A DNA stretch of 64,000 bases, taken from NCBI RefSeq assembly GCF_900155385.1, contig NZ_LT699745.1:1006946-1070945 (forward strand). The letters are read 5' to 3'. A program made the translations under genes and the position numbers. Positions 9,197-17,195 of the stretch are shown piece after piece. This DNA is from Vreelandella massiliensis. Its GTDB lineage: Bacteria > Pseudomonadota > Gammaproteobacteria > Pseudomonadales > Halomonadaceae. The notes below the pieces were generated by a model. It was not told the origin of the DNA and did not search any database. It was given only the letters and a program-made list of their open reading frames with translations. The first letter of the stretch is position 1, and every line of letters begins with the position of its first letter.

Positions 9197-9805
9197 TTAA
9201 CGAGTGCCCTCGAGCACGGTTCCTAACTGCTGCAAATAAGCGATCAGGGCAGTAATTTCCTGGGTGCCGCGTACTTCAGCCGTTGCGTTGTCGATCTGCT
9301 CATCGGTGTAGGGTACGCCTAAGCTTTTTAGCGTGCGCATCTTAGCGGGCGTATCTTCACCGGTGAGGGTGTTCTCGAACAACCAAGGGTAAGCCGGCAT
9401 GATCGACTCGGGGACGACATCGCGCGGGTTGTACATGTGCGCGCGGTGCCAGTCATCGCTGTAACGACCGCCGACACGGGCAAGGTCCGGGCCGGTGCGT
9501 TTGGAGCCCCACAGGAAGTTGTGCTCGTAGACTTGCTCGCCGGCTACGCTGTACGGCCCGTAGCGTTCGGTTTCCGCACGGAAGGGGCGAACCATCTGCG
9601 AGTGACAGCCAACGCAGCCTTCGCGACGATAAATGTCACGCCCTTCAAGCTCCAGCGCAGAGAGAGGCTTAAGCCCATCAACGGGTTCCGTGGTCTGCTT
9701 TTGGAAGAACAGCGGAACGATTTCGGCCAAGCCGCCAAAACTGATCACTACCAAGATCAATACGGCAAGCAGGCCAACGTTTTTTTCGACAATCTCGTGT
9801 TTCAT
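9197..9805 (-). CDS. ccoO: cbb3-type cytochrome c oxidase subunit II, monohaem CcoO
   Basis: Monohaem cytochrome c subunit of 202 residues. An N-terminal membrane anchor (about residues 10-32) is followed by the haem motif [10 protein letters not shown] (C64, C67, H68) and the family segments [17 protein letters not shown] and MPAYPWLF, the latter providing the Met ligand. It relays electrons from CcoP to CcoN. Located 18 bases downstream of ccoN in the same operon. Confidence 0.96.
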   Translation of the reverse strand: MKHEIVEKNVGLLAVLILVVISFGGLAEIVPLFFQKQTTEPVDGLKPLSALELEGRDIYRREGCVGCHSQMVRPFRAETERYGPYSVAGEQVYEHNFLWGSKRTGPDLARVGGRYSDDWHRAHMYNPRDVVPESIMPAYPWLFENTLTGEDTPAKMRTLKSLGVPYTDEQIDNATAEVRGTQEITALIAYLQQLGTVLEGTR

Positions 9806-9823
9806 TGGTCTCAGCTTCCCTGA

Positions 9824-11251
9824 TTAAGCGGCTTGTGGTGCCGGCTGCTGGCTAACAGCTTCGCGGCGTTGCACAGTCTGATAGACGTTGTAGGCCATAA
9901 TCAGCATGCCGGTGACCCAGAATAGTCCACCGATCAAGCGAACAAAGTACCCTGGTGCACTGGCTTCAACCGCTTCAACGAAGGTGTACATCAGTGTGCC
10001 GTCGGGGTTGATGGCGCGCCACATCAGGCCCTGGAGGATACCGTTGACCCACATGGAGGCGATGTACAGCACGGTGCCGATCGTGGCCAGCCAGAAGTGA
10101 ACCGCAATCAGATTGACCGAGTGCATTTCCGTGCGGCCGAACAAGCGTGGAATCAGGTGATACATGGAGCCGATGGTGATCATGGCTACCCAGCCGAGTG
10201 CGCCAGAATGCACGTGACCAATCGTCCAGTCGGTGTAGTGCGACAGGGCGTTGACGGTTTTAATCGCCATCATGGGGCCTTCAAACGTCGACATACCGTA
10301 GAAGGAGAGGGCCACGACCAGGAAGCGTAGCGTCGGATCGGTGCGCAGCTTATGCCAAGCGCCGGAGAGCGTCATCATGCCGTTGATCATGCCGCCCCAG
10401 GAGGGAGCCAGCAGGATGATCGACATGATCATGCCCAGCGACTGTGCCCAGTTGGGTAGCGCGGTGTAGTGGAGGTGGTGCGGGCCGGCCCACATGTACA
10501 CCATGATCAGCGCCCAGAAGTGGACGATAGAGAGGCGGTAGGAGTACACCGGGCGCTCTGCCTGCTTCGGCACGAAGTAGTACATCATGCCCAAAAAGCC
10601 TGCTGTGAGGAAGAAGCCCACCGCATTGTGGCCATACCACCACTGAACCATCGCGTCGATGGTGCCGGCGTAGATGGAGGTGGAGTACATCGCGGTGACC
10701 GGGATAGCGGCATTATTGACGATATGCAGCACGGCAACCGTGAGAATAAAGGCGGCAAAGAACCAGTTGGCAACGTAAATATGCGAGGTTTTGCGCTTCT
10801 TAATGGTCATCAAGAAGACCAACGCATACGTGACCCACACGACGGCGATCAAAATGTTGATCGGCCACTCCAGCTCGGCATATTCCTTGGTTGTGGTATA
10901 GCCCAGCGGAAGTGTGACCACCGCGGAGAGGATAACGGCTTGCCAGCCCCAGAACGTAAAGGCCGCGAGCTTGTCACCCCAAAGACGGGTCTGACAGGTA
11001 CGCTGCACCACGTAGTACGAAGTGGCGAAAAGTGCCGAGCCGCCAAACGCGAAGATAACGGCGTTAGTGTGGAGAGGGCGTAAGCGCCCAAAGCTAGTCC
11101 AAGGCAAGTTCAGGTTGAGTTCCGGCCATACCAGCTGTGCGGCAAGGATGACACCCACGGTCATCCCGATGATGCCCCACACAACAGTCATGATCGCGAA
11201 CTGCCGAACTACCTTGTAATTGTAGGTCGGGTGTTCAAGTGCTGTGCTCAT
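9824..11251 (-). CDS. ccoN: cbb3-type cytochrome c oxidase catalytic subunit I
   Basis: Catalytic subunit of 475 residues with about twelve membrane helices, holding the low-spin haem b and the haem b3-CuB site where oxygen is reduced. Recognisable family segments include [21 protein letters not shown] in two adjoining stretches, the CuB-ligand region [24 protein letters not shown] and [15 protein letters not shown]. First gene of ccoNOQP. An FNR-like box is 72 bases upstream, consistent with induction at low oxygen. Confidence 0.97.
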   Translation of the reverse strand: MSTALEHPTYNYKVVRQFAIMTVVWGIIGMTVGVILAAQLVWPELNLNLPWTSFGRLRPLHTNAVIFAFGGSALFATSYYVVQRTCQTRLWGDKLAAFTFWGWQAVILSAVVTLPLGYTTTKEYAELEWPINILIAVVWVTYALVFLMTIKKRKTSHIYVANWFFAAFILTVAVLHIVNNAAIPVTAMYSTSIYAGTIDAMVQWWYGHNAVGFFLTAGFLGMMYYFVPKQAERPVYSYRLSIVHFWALIMVYMWAGPHHLHYTALPNWAQSLGMIMSIILLAPSWGGMINGMMTLSGAWHKLRTDPTLRFLVVALSFYGMSTFEGPMMAIKTVNALSHYTDWTIGHVHSGALGWVAMITIGSMYHLIPRLFGRTEMHSVNLIAVHFWLATIGTVLYIASMWVNGILQGLMWRAINPDGTLMYTFVEAVEASAPGYFVRLIGGLFWVTGMLIMAYNVYQTVQRREAVSQQPAPQAA

Positions 11252-11322
11252 TTCATGTTCCCATCGAACGCGGTTTAGGGGGTAACCCGAGCCAATTCTG
11301 CCCGGGTGCGGCCACCCGCTTG

Positions 11323-11336
11323 ATGATGCAGGTCAA
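11323..11336 (-). promoter_or_regulatory. FNR/Anr box upstream of ccoN
   Basis: Read on the minus strand the site is TTGACCTGCATCAT, i.e. TTGAC-N4-ATCAT, with one deviation at the outer edge from the TTGAT-N4-ATCAA type consensus. It is 72 bases upstream of the ccoN ATG. The fnr gene encoded in the same cluster makes this assignment likely. Confidence 0.55.
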
Positions 11337-11781
11337 GATCCGGCTAGGATTCTAGCGCAGCCAACGCCTAAGCTGAACACACCAATTGGTTTAGCTCGTA
11401 TCGCTGCGGGATCCCATGCGCCATTAGGCCTAGCAAGGTTACGCTGAAATTGAGCGTACTGCATTCCTTCGAGGCCCTCTTGAAGGGGGTAGTGCGGCGT
11501 TTTATGTCCAAGATCATGCTCCTACGCGCTTTCTCTCTTTAGTCATCAGATATTTACTACCCGCCATGCTCGCAACGCGCTTCCATGCGTCAATTTGTCA
11601 CCATCCTGGTCGCCTGCGGTGCTCACGTACGCTGCCGGTCAAAGCGTTAAGCGCGGCACTAGCACCCGATATGTCAGCAAGTTTTCATTGACGCGCCGTG
11701 TCACTTGGGGCATTCTGCCGTCCGCGCTGAACGAGGCGGTCTGCGGTGGATGAGAAATCCACTCCTCGATAAGAAATAGGG
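11337..11781. other. Non-coding stretch between ccoN and the tRNA cluster
   Basis: About 450 bases with no convincing reading frame, repeat or strong hairpin that I can see. It separates the leader of the divergent cco operon from the tRNA promoter. Confidence 0.6.
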
Positions 11782-11809
11782 TTGACTTATCGAACCGCTT
11801 AGGTAGAAT
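11782..11809 (+). promoter_or_regulatory. Sigma-70 promoter of the tRNA cluster
   Basis: TTGACT at 11782-11787 and TAGAAT at 11804-11809 are separated by 16 bases. Transcription would begin roughly 10 bases before the first tRNA at 11829. Near-consensus for a strong stable-RNA promoter. Confidence 0.7.
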
Positions 11810-11828
11810 GCAGCGCCACGTGACCAGC

Positions 11829-11904
11829 GGGTGGTTAGCTCAGTTGGGAGAGCACCAGCCTTACAAGCTGGGGGTCACTGGTTCGAACCCAGTACCACCC
11901 ACCA
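11829..11904 (+). tRNA. tRNA-Val (TAC anticodon)
   Basis: 76 bases including an encoded CCA end. Acceptor stem GGGTGGT pairs with ACCACCC; D-arm AGCTCAGTTGGGAGAGC; anticodon arm CAGCC-TTACAAG-CTGGG with anticodon TAC; T-arm CTGGTTCGAACCCAG. Identical to the copy at 12226. Confidence 0.96.
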
Positions 11905-12012
11905 CATCAAGTGGCCCACTGATCGCGTAAGTCTCTGAAAAGAGACGTTAGAGAAAGATGCAGTAAAGCTGCAATGGCAGTTAGAGAAAACAAACGCCGT
12001 TGATGTATATGT

Positions 12013-12089
12013 GGACCGGTAGTTCAGTTGGTTAGAATGCCGGCCTGTCACGCCGGAGGTCGCGAGTTCGAGTCTCGTCCGGTCCGCCA
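12013..12089 (+). tRNA. tRNA-Asp (GTC anticodon), copy 1
   Basis: 77 bases with encoded CCA. Acceptor GGACCGG pairs with CCGGTCC; the anticodon arm CCGGC-CTGTCAC-GCCGG carries GTC; the T-arm contains GTTCGAGTC. Three identical copies are present in this cluster. Confidence 0.96.
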
Positions 12090-12130
12090 ACATCAGATGC
12101 GCATTGTTATTTCTCACCTTATCGTTACGT

Positions 12131-12207
12131 GGACCGGTAGTTCAGTTGGTTAGAATGCCGGCCTGTCACGCCGGAGGTCGCGAGTTCGAGTCTCGTCCGG
12201 TCCGCCA
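12131..12207 (+). tRNA. tRNA-Asp (GTC anticodon), copy 2
   Basis: Identical in sequence to the tRNA-Asp at 12013-12089, including the encoded CCA end; separated from it by 41 bases. Confidence 0.96.
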
Positions 12208-12225
12208 CGATAATCTGCATACCCT

Positions 12226-12301
12226 GGGTGGTTAGCTCAGTTGGGAGAGCACCAGCCTTACAAGCTGGGGGTCACTGGTTCGAACCCAGTACCACCCACC
12301 A
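12226..12301 (+). tRNA. tRNA-Val (TAC anticodon), copy 2
   Basis: Identical in sequence to the tRNA-Val at 11829-11904, with encoded CCA. It follows the second tRNA-Asp by 18 bases. Confidence 0.96.
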
Positions 12302-12349
12302 CTTAAAAGCACACCGCTTGCTTTTAAGTCGCAACAAACGCTTTTCTGC

Positions 12350-12426
12350 GGACCGGTAGTTCAGTTGGTTAGAATGCCGGCCTGTCACGCCGGAGGTCGC
12401 GAGTTCGAGTCTCGTCCGGTCCGCCA
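12350..12426 (+). tRNA. tRNA-Asp (GTC anticodon), copy 3
   Basis: Third identical tRNA-Asp copy and last tRNA of the cluster, followed after 36 bases by a rho-independent terminator. Confidence 0.96.
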
Positions 12427-12462
12427 TTAAGCACTATCAGCCTTGCTGAAAAATTTCTAAAA

Positions 12463-12486
12463 CCCCAGGCACTCGCCTGGGGTTTT
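12463..12486 (+). terminator. Rho-independent terminator of the tRNA cluster
   Basis: The perfect 8-bp stem CCCCAGGC / GCCTGGGG around the loop ACTC is followed by TTTT. It closes the Val-Asp-Asp-Val-Asp transcript. Confidence 0.9.
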
Positions 12487-12490
12487 GCGT

Positions 12491-12533
12491 TTGTAGTGCC
12501 TATGTTTGTAGTGCCTATGTTTGTAGTGCCTAT
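12491..12533. repeat. Three tandem 15-bp direct repeats
   Basis: The unit TTGTAGTGCCTATGT occurs twice exactly (12491-12505, 12506-12520) and a third time with its last bases altered (from 12521). It lies between two converging terminators in non-coding DNA. Confidence 0.9.
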
Positions 12534-12551
12534 ATAGTCCCTTAGTCTTCA

Positions 12552-12576
12552 TGCAAAAGCGGCCCGCAGGCCGCTT
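12552..12576 (-). terminator. Rho-independent terminator after glcG
   Basis: The 8-bp stem AAGCGGCC / GGCCGCTT (12557-12564 and 12569-12576) has a 4-base loop, and TTTT follows on the minus strand. It lies 25 bases past the glcG stop, ending the glc transcript and facing the tRNA terminator. Confidence 0.8.
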
Positions 12577-12600
12577 GTCTCAAGGGTAACCATCAAGGGA

Positions 12601-13005
12601 TCAGCCGGTAATAGCGCTGACCGCCGCCTTGGCCACCTGGACATCCTGGTCGGGCTTGACGCCAGAAATGCCCACGGCGCCGATAACATAGCCATCCAGG
12701 GTGACGGGAACGCCGCCCGAGAGCAGGCCTTGCATCGGCGCGGAAACAAAGGCGGTGCGGCCGCCGTTGATCATCTCTTCAAACACCTGGGTCTCCTTAC
12801 GCCCCATCGCGGCGCTGCGCGCTTTTTGCGTGGCAACTTCCGCAGTGAAGGGGGCCGCACCATCAAGACGACGCAGCGCCAGCAGATGGCCGCCGTCGTC
12901 GGTCACGGCAACGGTAATCGCCCAGCCCTCGCGCTCGGCTTCTTGTTGGGCGGCATCCAGCAGTTTGGTAACGTCGGCTTGGGCTAGGATAGCTTTGGTT
13001 TGCAT
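12601..13005 (-). CDS. glcG: GlcG/HbpS-family haem-degrading-like protein
   Basis: Protein of 134 residues of the GlcG/HbpS (DUF336) family. Typical segments are AEREGWAITVAVTDDGGHLLALRRLDGA and GGVPVTLDGYVIGAVGISG, each given here only as landmarks, in an alpha/beta fold. The function of GlcG in glycolate use is not settled; relatives bind haem or cobalamin. It is the last gene of the glc run and is followed by a terminator. Confidence 0.9.
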   Translation of the reverse strand: MQTKAILAQADVTKLLDAAQQEAEREGWAITVAVTDDGGHLLALRRLDGAAPFTAEVATQKARSAAMGRKETQVFEEMINGGRTAFVSAPMQGLLSGGVPVTLDGYVIGAVGISGVKPDQDVQVAKAAVSAITG

Positions 13006-13071
13006 GGTGATGTCCTCTTTTGGGGTTTCAGGGGCTTGGTTAATGTTCAGGGTTAATCGAGGTTGTTGATA

Positions 13072-14321
13072 TCAGGTCAGCGACGCATCCACGACTTCGA
13101 TCCAGTGGCGTACCGGCGTGCGGTTGGCGCCGGCCAGATGGGTCTGACAGCCGATATTGGCGGTCACGATCATTTCGGGATTGCCGGCTTCCAGCGCGTT
13201 GAGCTTGTTGTCGCGAAGCTCGGTGGCAAGCTCTGGCTGCGTGATGGAGTAGGTGCCTGCCGAGCCACAGCATAGGTGCGCATCCTGCACTGGCGTTAAG
13301 GCGAAGCCGAGCTGGGTGAGTACCCCTTCCACCGCGCCGTTGAGCTTCTGGGCGTGCTGTAGCGTGCATGGGCAGTGAAAGGCCAGGCGCTGGCTGGACT
13401 TGATCTGCAGCTCGTCGAGCGATTCGTCGCGCAGCACTTCGACCAAGTCTTTGGCCAGAGCGCTGATTTTTTCTGCCTTCTCGGCGTACTCAGGGTCGTC
13501 CTTGAGCATGTGGCCATACTCTTTGACGAAGGCGCCGCAGCCGCTCGCGGTCTGCACGATGGCTTCGGCGCCCTGTTCGACGTGGGGCCACCAAGCGTCA
13601 ATGTTGGCACGAATGCGCTCGCGGCCCTCTTCCTGGGCGTTCAAGTGAAAATCAATCGCCCCGCAGCAGCCGGCTTCGGGCACCGGTGTCACGCTGATAC
13701 CCAAGCGGTCAAGTACTCGGGCCGTCGCGGCGTTGGTGTTGGGCGAAAGCCCGGGCTGCACGCAGCCTTCCAGCATCAATACCTGGCGGGTATGACGCTT
13801 AGCGGCGGGGCGCTTGCCCGCGTCCACGGGGGCGGGCGGCATCTTGTCGCGGCACTTACCCGGCCCGAGCGGCTTAAACGTTTGGCCGAGCTTTAGCAGC
13901 GCGGCGAAGCGCTTCGGCTCCACCAGCATTTTGCGCAGCCCCTAGCCTCGCTCTTTTTAACACCTCGATGTGGTTTAGAAAAACGCGAACGAATGCTGAC
14001 CCCGATTTCGGCGCGGCCAATATTGAGCAGCTTGTGGTACTCCACCCCCGAGGGGCAGGTGGTTTCGCAGTTCTGGCACGTCAGGCAGCGGTCGAGGTGC
14101 AGCCGCGTCTCTTCGGTGACCTGGTCATTGTCTTCGGCGCTTTCTAACAGCTCCTTCATCAAGTAGATGCGCCCGCGCGGGCCATCGCGCTCGTCGCCCA
14201 GCAGCTGATAAGTGGGGCAGGTGGCGTTGCAAAAGCCGCAGTGTACGCAGGTGCGTAGAATGCGCTCCGCTTCCTGAATATGCGGCTTCTGGCGGTCGGC
14301 GTCGGTAAAGTTCGTCTGCAT
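13072..14321 (-). pseudogene. glcF: Glycolate oxidase iron-sulfur subunit, split by a frameshift
   Basis: Iron-sulfur subunit that transfers electrons from GlcDE to the quinone pool. The N-terminal part (14321 down to about 13940) holds two 4Fe-4S motifs, [12 protein letters not shown] and [12 protein letters not shown]. The C-terminal part, in another frame, has the CCG-domain motifs EAGCCGAIDFH, HCPCTLQHAQ and AHLCCGSAGTY. One extra base in the C run at 13939-13942 (G run on the coding strand) would join them as [12 protein letters not shown], giving about 416 residues against 407 in E. coli. Without it the first frame ends after 142 residues at 13893. It may be a sequencing error or a true mutation. 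Confidence 0.88.
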
Positions 14322-14350
14322 GTCAGCTCTCCTCAGTAAAGCGCGCGGGA

Positions 14351-15451
14351 TTAAAACGCCGCATAAAGACGACCGGGGTTGAAGATGCCGTGGGCATCAA
14401 GCTCCGCCTTCAGGTTGCGGTGGTACTTCTCCACCACCGGGTTGAGCGGGGTGAAGGGGTTGGCCGCGCCGCCGTAGGCCGCGGGCGTATAGCAGGTGGC
14501 ATGACCGCCTGCCTGTTGGCACGCCTGGCGCAGTGTCTCGGCGTCGAGCGAGGTTTTGACAAAGCGTTGGCTGCCGGCCCAATCGTAGAAGATATCGCTT
14601 TCGGGGATATCCAGCGCTAGCGGCGCGGTGTTGGGGGGCAGCGACAGCCGCCATAGTGCCTTGTCGTTATTCTGGGTAAAGAAGGCGTGCTCCAAGTCGC
14701 GCAGCTCCTGCCAGAAGTCCGCGTCGAGCGCTTCACCACCCAGCCGGTCGCGGGTTGCGTTGACCGAGCTTTTGCCGCCTTCCAGGCGCAGGAATAACTC
14801 GCCATCGTGCCAGGCGGCGGCGGTAATCGGCAGCGGCTGGCGGCCGAGTTCCGCGAGTTTTTTAAGCGCATCGTTCAAGGGCAGCGAAAGCTTCAGACTG
14901 TGGCTCGCGGTGGGCTTGGGCAGCACCTTAAAGGAGATATCCGCCAGCACGCCAAGCGTGCCCTGAGCGCCAGCCATCAAGCGCGACATATCGTAGCCGG
15001 CGACGTTTTTCATCACCTCGCCGCCAAAGCGCAAGAGCTTGCCTTCTTGGGTGATCACGTGGGAGCCGAGAACGAAATCGCGCACGGCGCCGGCCCAGGG
15101 GCGCCTAGGGCCGGAGAGGCCGGTGGCCACGGCGCCGCCGATGGTGCTGGCTTCGCCAAAGCGCGGCGGCTCAAAAGCGAGCATCTGATGATGCTCGGCG
15201 AGCGCGGCGTCTAGCGCGTTGATGGGGGTGCCGGCGCGCACGGTCACCACCAACTCCACCGGGTCGTAGTGCACGATGCCGCGATGCTCGGCGATGTGCA
15301 GAGGCTCTCCCTCCACGGGGCGGCCGTAGAAAGCGCGGGTGTTGCCCCCGACGATGCGCAGCGGCGCGCGCTCGGCGTGCGCCTTTTTTACCTGCTCGCA
15401 CAGCGTCTCGGCGATGTCGCGATCAGCGGTTTCAGTCACGGTGTTAGTCAT
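14351..15451 (-). CDS. glcE: Glycolate oxidase FAD-binding subunit GlcE
   Basis: FAD-binding subunit of 366 residues (E. coli GlcE 350). The PCMH-type FAD domain shows [38 protein letters not shown] and [19 protein letters not shown], the family landmarks; the C-terminus ends with [11 protein letters not shown]. It works with GlcD and GlcF to oxidise glycolate to glyoxylate, feeding electrons to the respiratory chain. It starts 18 bases after the glcD stop. Confidence 0.95.
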   Translation of the reverse strand: MTNTVTETADRDIAETLCEQVKKAHAERAPLRIVGGNTRAFYGRPVEGEPLHIAEHRGIVHYDPVELVVTVRAGTPINALDAALAEHHQMLAFEPPRFGEASTIGGAVATGLSGPRRPWAGAVRDFVLGSHVITQEGKLLRFGGEVMKNVAGYDMSRLMAGAQGTLGVLADISFKVLPKPTASHSLKLSLPLNDALKKLAELGRQPLPITAAAWHDGELFLRLEGGKSSVNATRDRLGGEALDADFWQELRDLEHAFFTQNNDKALWRLSLPPNTAPLALDIPESDIFYDWAGSQRFVKTSLDAETLRQACQQAGGHATCYTPAAYGGAANPFTPLNPVVEKYHRNLKAELDAHGIFNPGRLYAAF

Positions 15452-15469
15452 ACTCTTTCCTACGGCCAG

Positions 15470-16969
15470 TCAGAAGCGGGGCAGTTCCGGGTGCGGAAGC
15501 TCATTATTATGGACGTGCATGGCACCAAATTCGGCGCAGCGGGCAAGCGTGGGGATATTCTTGCCGGGGTTCAGCAGGCGATCCGGGTCAAACGCCGCCT
15601 TCAGCGCGTGGAACACGGTGAGTTCATCGGGTTGGAACTGGCTGCACATCTGATTGATCTTCTCGCGGCCAACGCCGTGTTCGCCGGTGATAGAACCGCC
15701 GGCGGCCACGCAGAGTTCCAGGATCTTGCCGCCGACGTCCTCCGCGAGCGCCAGTTCGCCTTCGCGGTTGGCGTCAAACAGAATCAGCGGGTGCATGTTG
15801 CCATCGCCGGCGTGGAAGACGTTGGCCACCGGCAGGCCGCTCTCCTCCGATAGCGCGGCGATGCCTTTGAGCACGCGGGGCAGCTCGCGGCGCGGAATCG
15901 TGCCGTCCATGCAGTAGTAGTCTGGCGACATGCGGCCCACCGCGGGGAAGGCATTCTTACGCCCGGCCCAGAACTTGGCACGCTCGGCCTCGTCGCGGGC
16001 CTGCTGAATATCGGTCGCGCCGGCTTTTTCCAATACCGCGCGAACGGTGTCGCAGTCGTCGTCGACGTCGGCTTCAACGCCGTCAAGCTCGCAGAGTAGA
16101 ATCGCCTCGGCTTCGACCGGGTAGCCCGCCTTGACGAAGTCCTCAGCCGCTTTGATCGCGAGCTTGTCCATCATTTCCAGCCCGCCGGGAATAATGCCCG
16201 CGGCGATGATGTCGCCCACGGCGCGGCCGGCTTTCTCGACGTCGTCAAAGCTTGCCATCAGCACCTTGGCGGTTTCCGGCTTGGGCAGCAGCTTCACCGT
16301 GATCTCGGTGACCACGCCGAGCATGCCTTCCGAGCCGTTCATCAGCGCCAGTAGATCGAACCCCGGGGCGTCGAGTGCTTCTGAACCCAGCGTCATGGTC
16401 TCGCCTTCGATGGTGACGATATCCACACGCATGACGTTATGCACGGTAAGGCCGTACTTCAAACAGTGGACGCCGCCGGCGTTTTCCGCCACGTTGCCGC
16501 CGATCGAGCAGGCGATTTGCGAGGAGGGATCCGGCGCGTAGTAGAGCCCGTAAGGGGCGGCGGCCTCGGAGATCGCCAGGTTGCGCACACCGGGTTGAAC
16601 GCGCGCCACGCGGGCGTCCGGGTCGACGCTTAAAATCTGCTTGAAACGGGACATCACCAGCAGCACACCGCGTTCAAGCGGCAGCGCGCCACCGGAAAGG
16701 CCCGTGCCGGCACCTCGGGTCACCACCGGCACGCCGAGGGCATGGCAGCGTTTGAGCAGTGTTTTTACCTCGTCGAGGGTTTCCGGTAGCGCGACCAGCA
16801 TAGGCAGAATGCGGTAGGCGGCAAGGCCATCGCACTCGAACGGGTGCAGGTCCTCTTCGCGATGCAAAAGCGTCAGTGGCGGTGCCGCCTCTTGCAGATC
16901 GCGTAAGACGTCGGCTTTTTCAAACGCTTGCAACTCGCCGTCAAGGCGCTCGTCGTAAAGAATGTTCAT
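15470..16969 (-). CDS. glcD: Glycolate oxidase catalytic subunit GlcD
   Basis: FAD-linked subunit of 499 residues, the same length as E. coli GlcD. The PCMH FAD domain has VVTRGAGTGLSGGALPL and YAPDPSSQIACSIGGNVAENAGG (adjacent halves), and the C-terminal domain has VFHAGDGNMHPLILFD, GSITGEHGVG and DPDRLLNPGKN. An in-frame start nine codons upstream exists at 16996, but the ATG at 16969 follows GGGAG at the right distance and matches the family start. First gene of glcDEFG, downstream of dld. Confidence 0.96.
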   Translation of the reverse strand: MNILYDERLDGELQAFEKADVLRDLQEAAPPLTLLHREEDLHPFECDGLAAYRILPMLVALPETLDEVKTLLKRCHALGVPVVTRGAGTGLSGGALPLERGVLLVMSRFKQILSVDPDARVARVQPGVRNLAISEAAAPYGLYYAPDPSSQIACSIGGNVAENAGGVHCLKYGLTVHNVMRVDIVTIEGETMTLGSEALDAPGFDLLALMNGSEGMLGVVTEITVKLLPKPETAKVLMASFDDVEKAGRAVGDIIAAGIIPGGLEMMDKLAIKAAEDFVKAGYPVEAEAILLCELDGVEADVDDDCDTVRAVLEKAGATDIQQARDEAERAKFWAGRKNAFPAVGRMSPDYYCMDGTIPRRELPRVLKGIAALSEESGLPVANVFHAGDGNMHPLILFDANREGELALAEDVGGKILELCVAAGGSITGEHGVGREKINQMCSQFQPDELTVFHALKAAFDPDRLLNPGKNIPTLARCAEFGAMHVHNNELPHPELPRF

Positions 16970-17105
16970 AAAAGCTCCCGAGGAGGTAAAGGGCAAAAAA
17001 ACGCCACTGCGATAGATTCTATGGAAAACGTTTTCATAAATCTATTCTCACGCTGTAAAAGCCGTTTTTTCACCCGAGTGATGTGCCATGGCTGCCTATA
17101 ACATA

Positions 17106-17150
17106 GCTGTTTTTTGACACTGCTGTTTTTGGCACTGCTTTTTTGCGACA
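17106..17150. repeat. Degenerate T-rich tandem repeat between dld and glcD
   Basis: Three imperfect units begin GCTG or GCTT followed by a run of five or six T (17106-17121, 17122-17136, 17137-17150; 16, 15 and 14 bases). They lie beside a second repeat set at 17154-17195. Confidence 0.7.
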
Positions 17151-17153
17151 TGG

Positions 17154-17195
17154 CCACTTGTAAATAGCTACTTTTAAATAACTACTTGTAATAAG
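17154..17195. repeat. Three 14-bp tandem repeats running into the dld stop codon
   Basis: CCACTTGTAAATAG, CTACTTTTAAATAA and CTACTTGTAATAAG are consecutive 14-base units. The third encodes the last residues and TAG stop of dld on the minus strand, so the two downstream units look like decayed copies of the dld 3' end. Confidence 0.75.

Noticed and set aside
11875..12117. Open frame of 80 codons on the minus strand across the tRNAs
   Set aside because: Its translation is just the complement of tRNA-Val and tRNA-Asp, a familiar false protein.
12491..12533. CRISPR-like array
   Set aside because: The units are 15 bases long and directly adjacent, with no spacers and no cas genes nearby.
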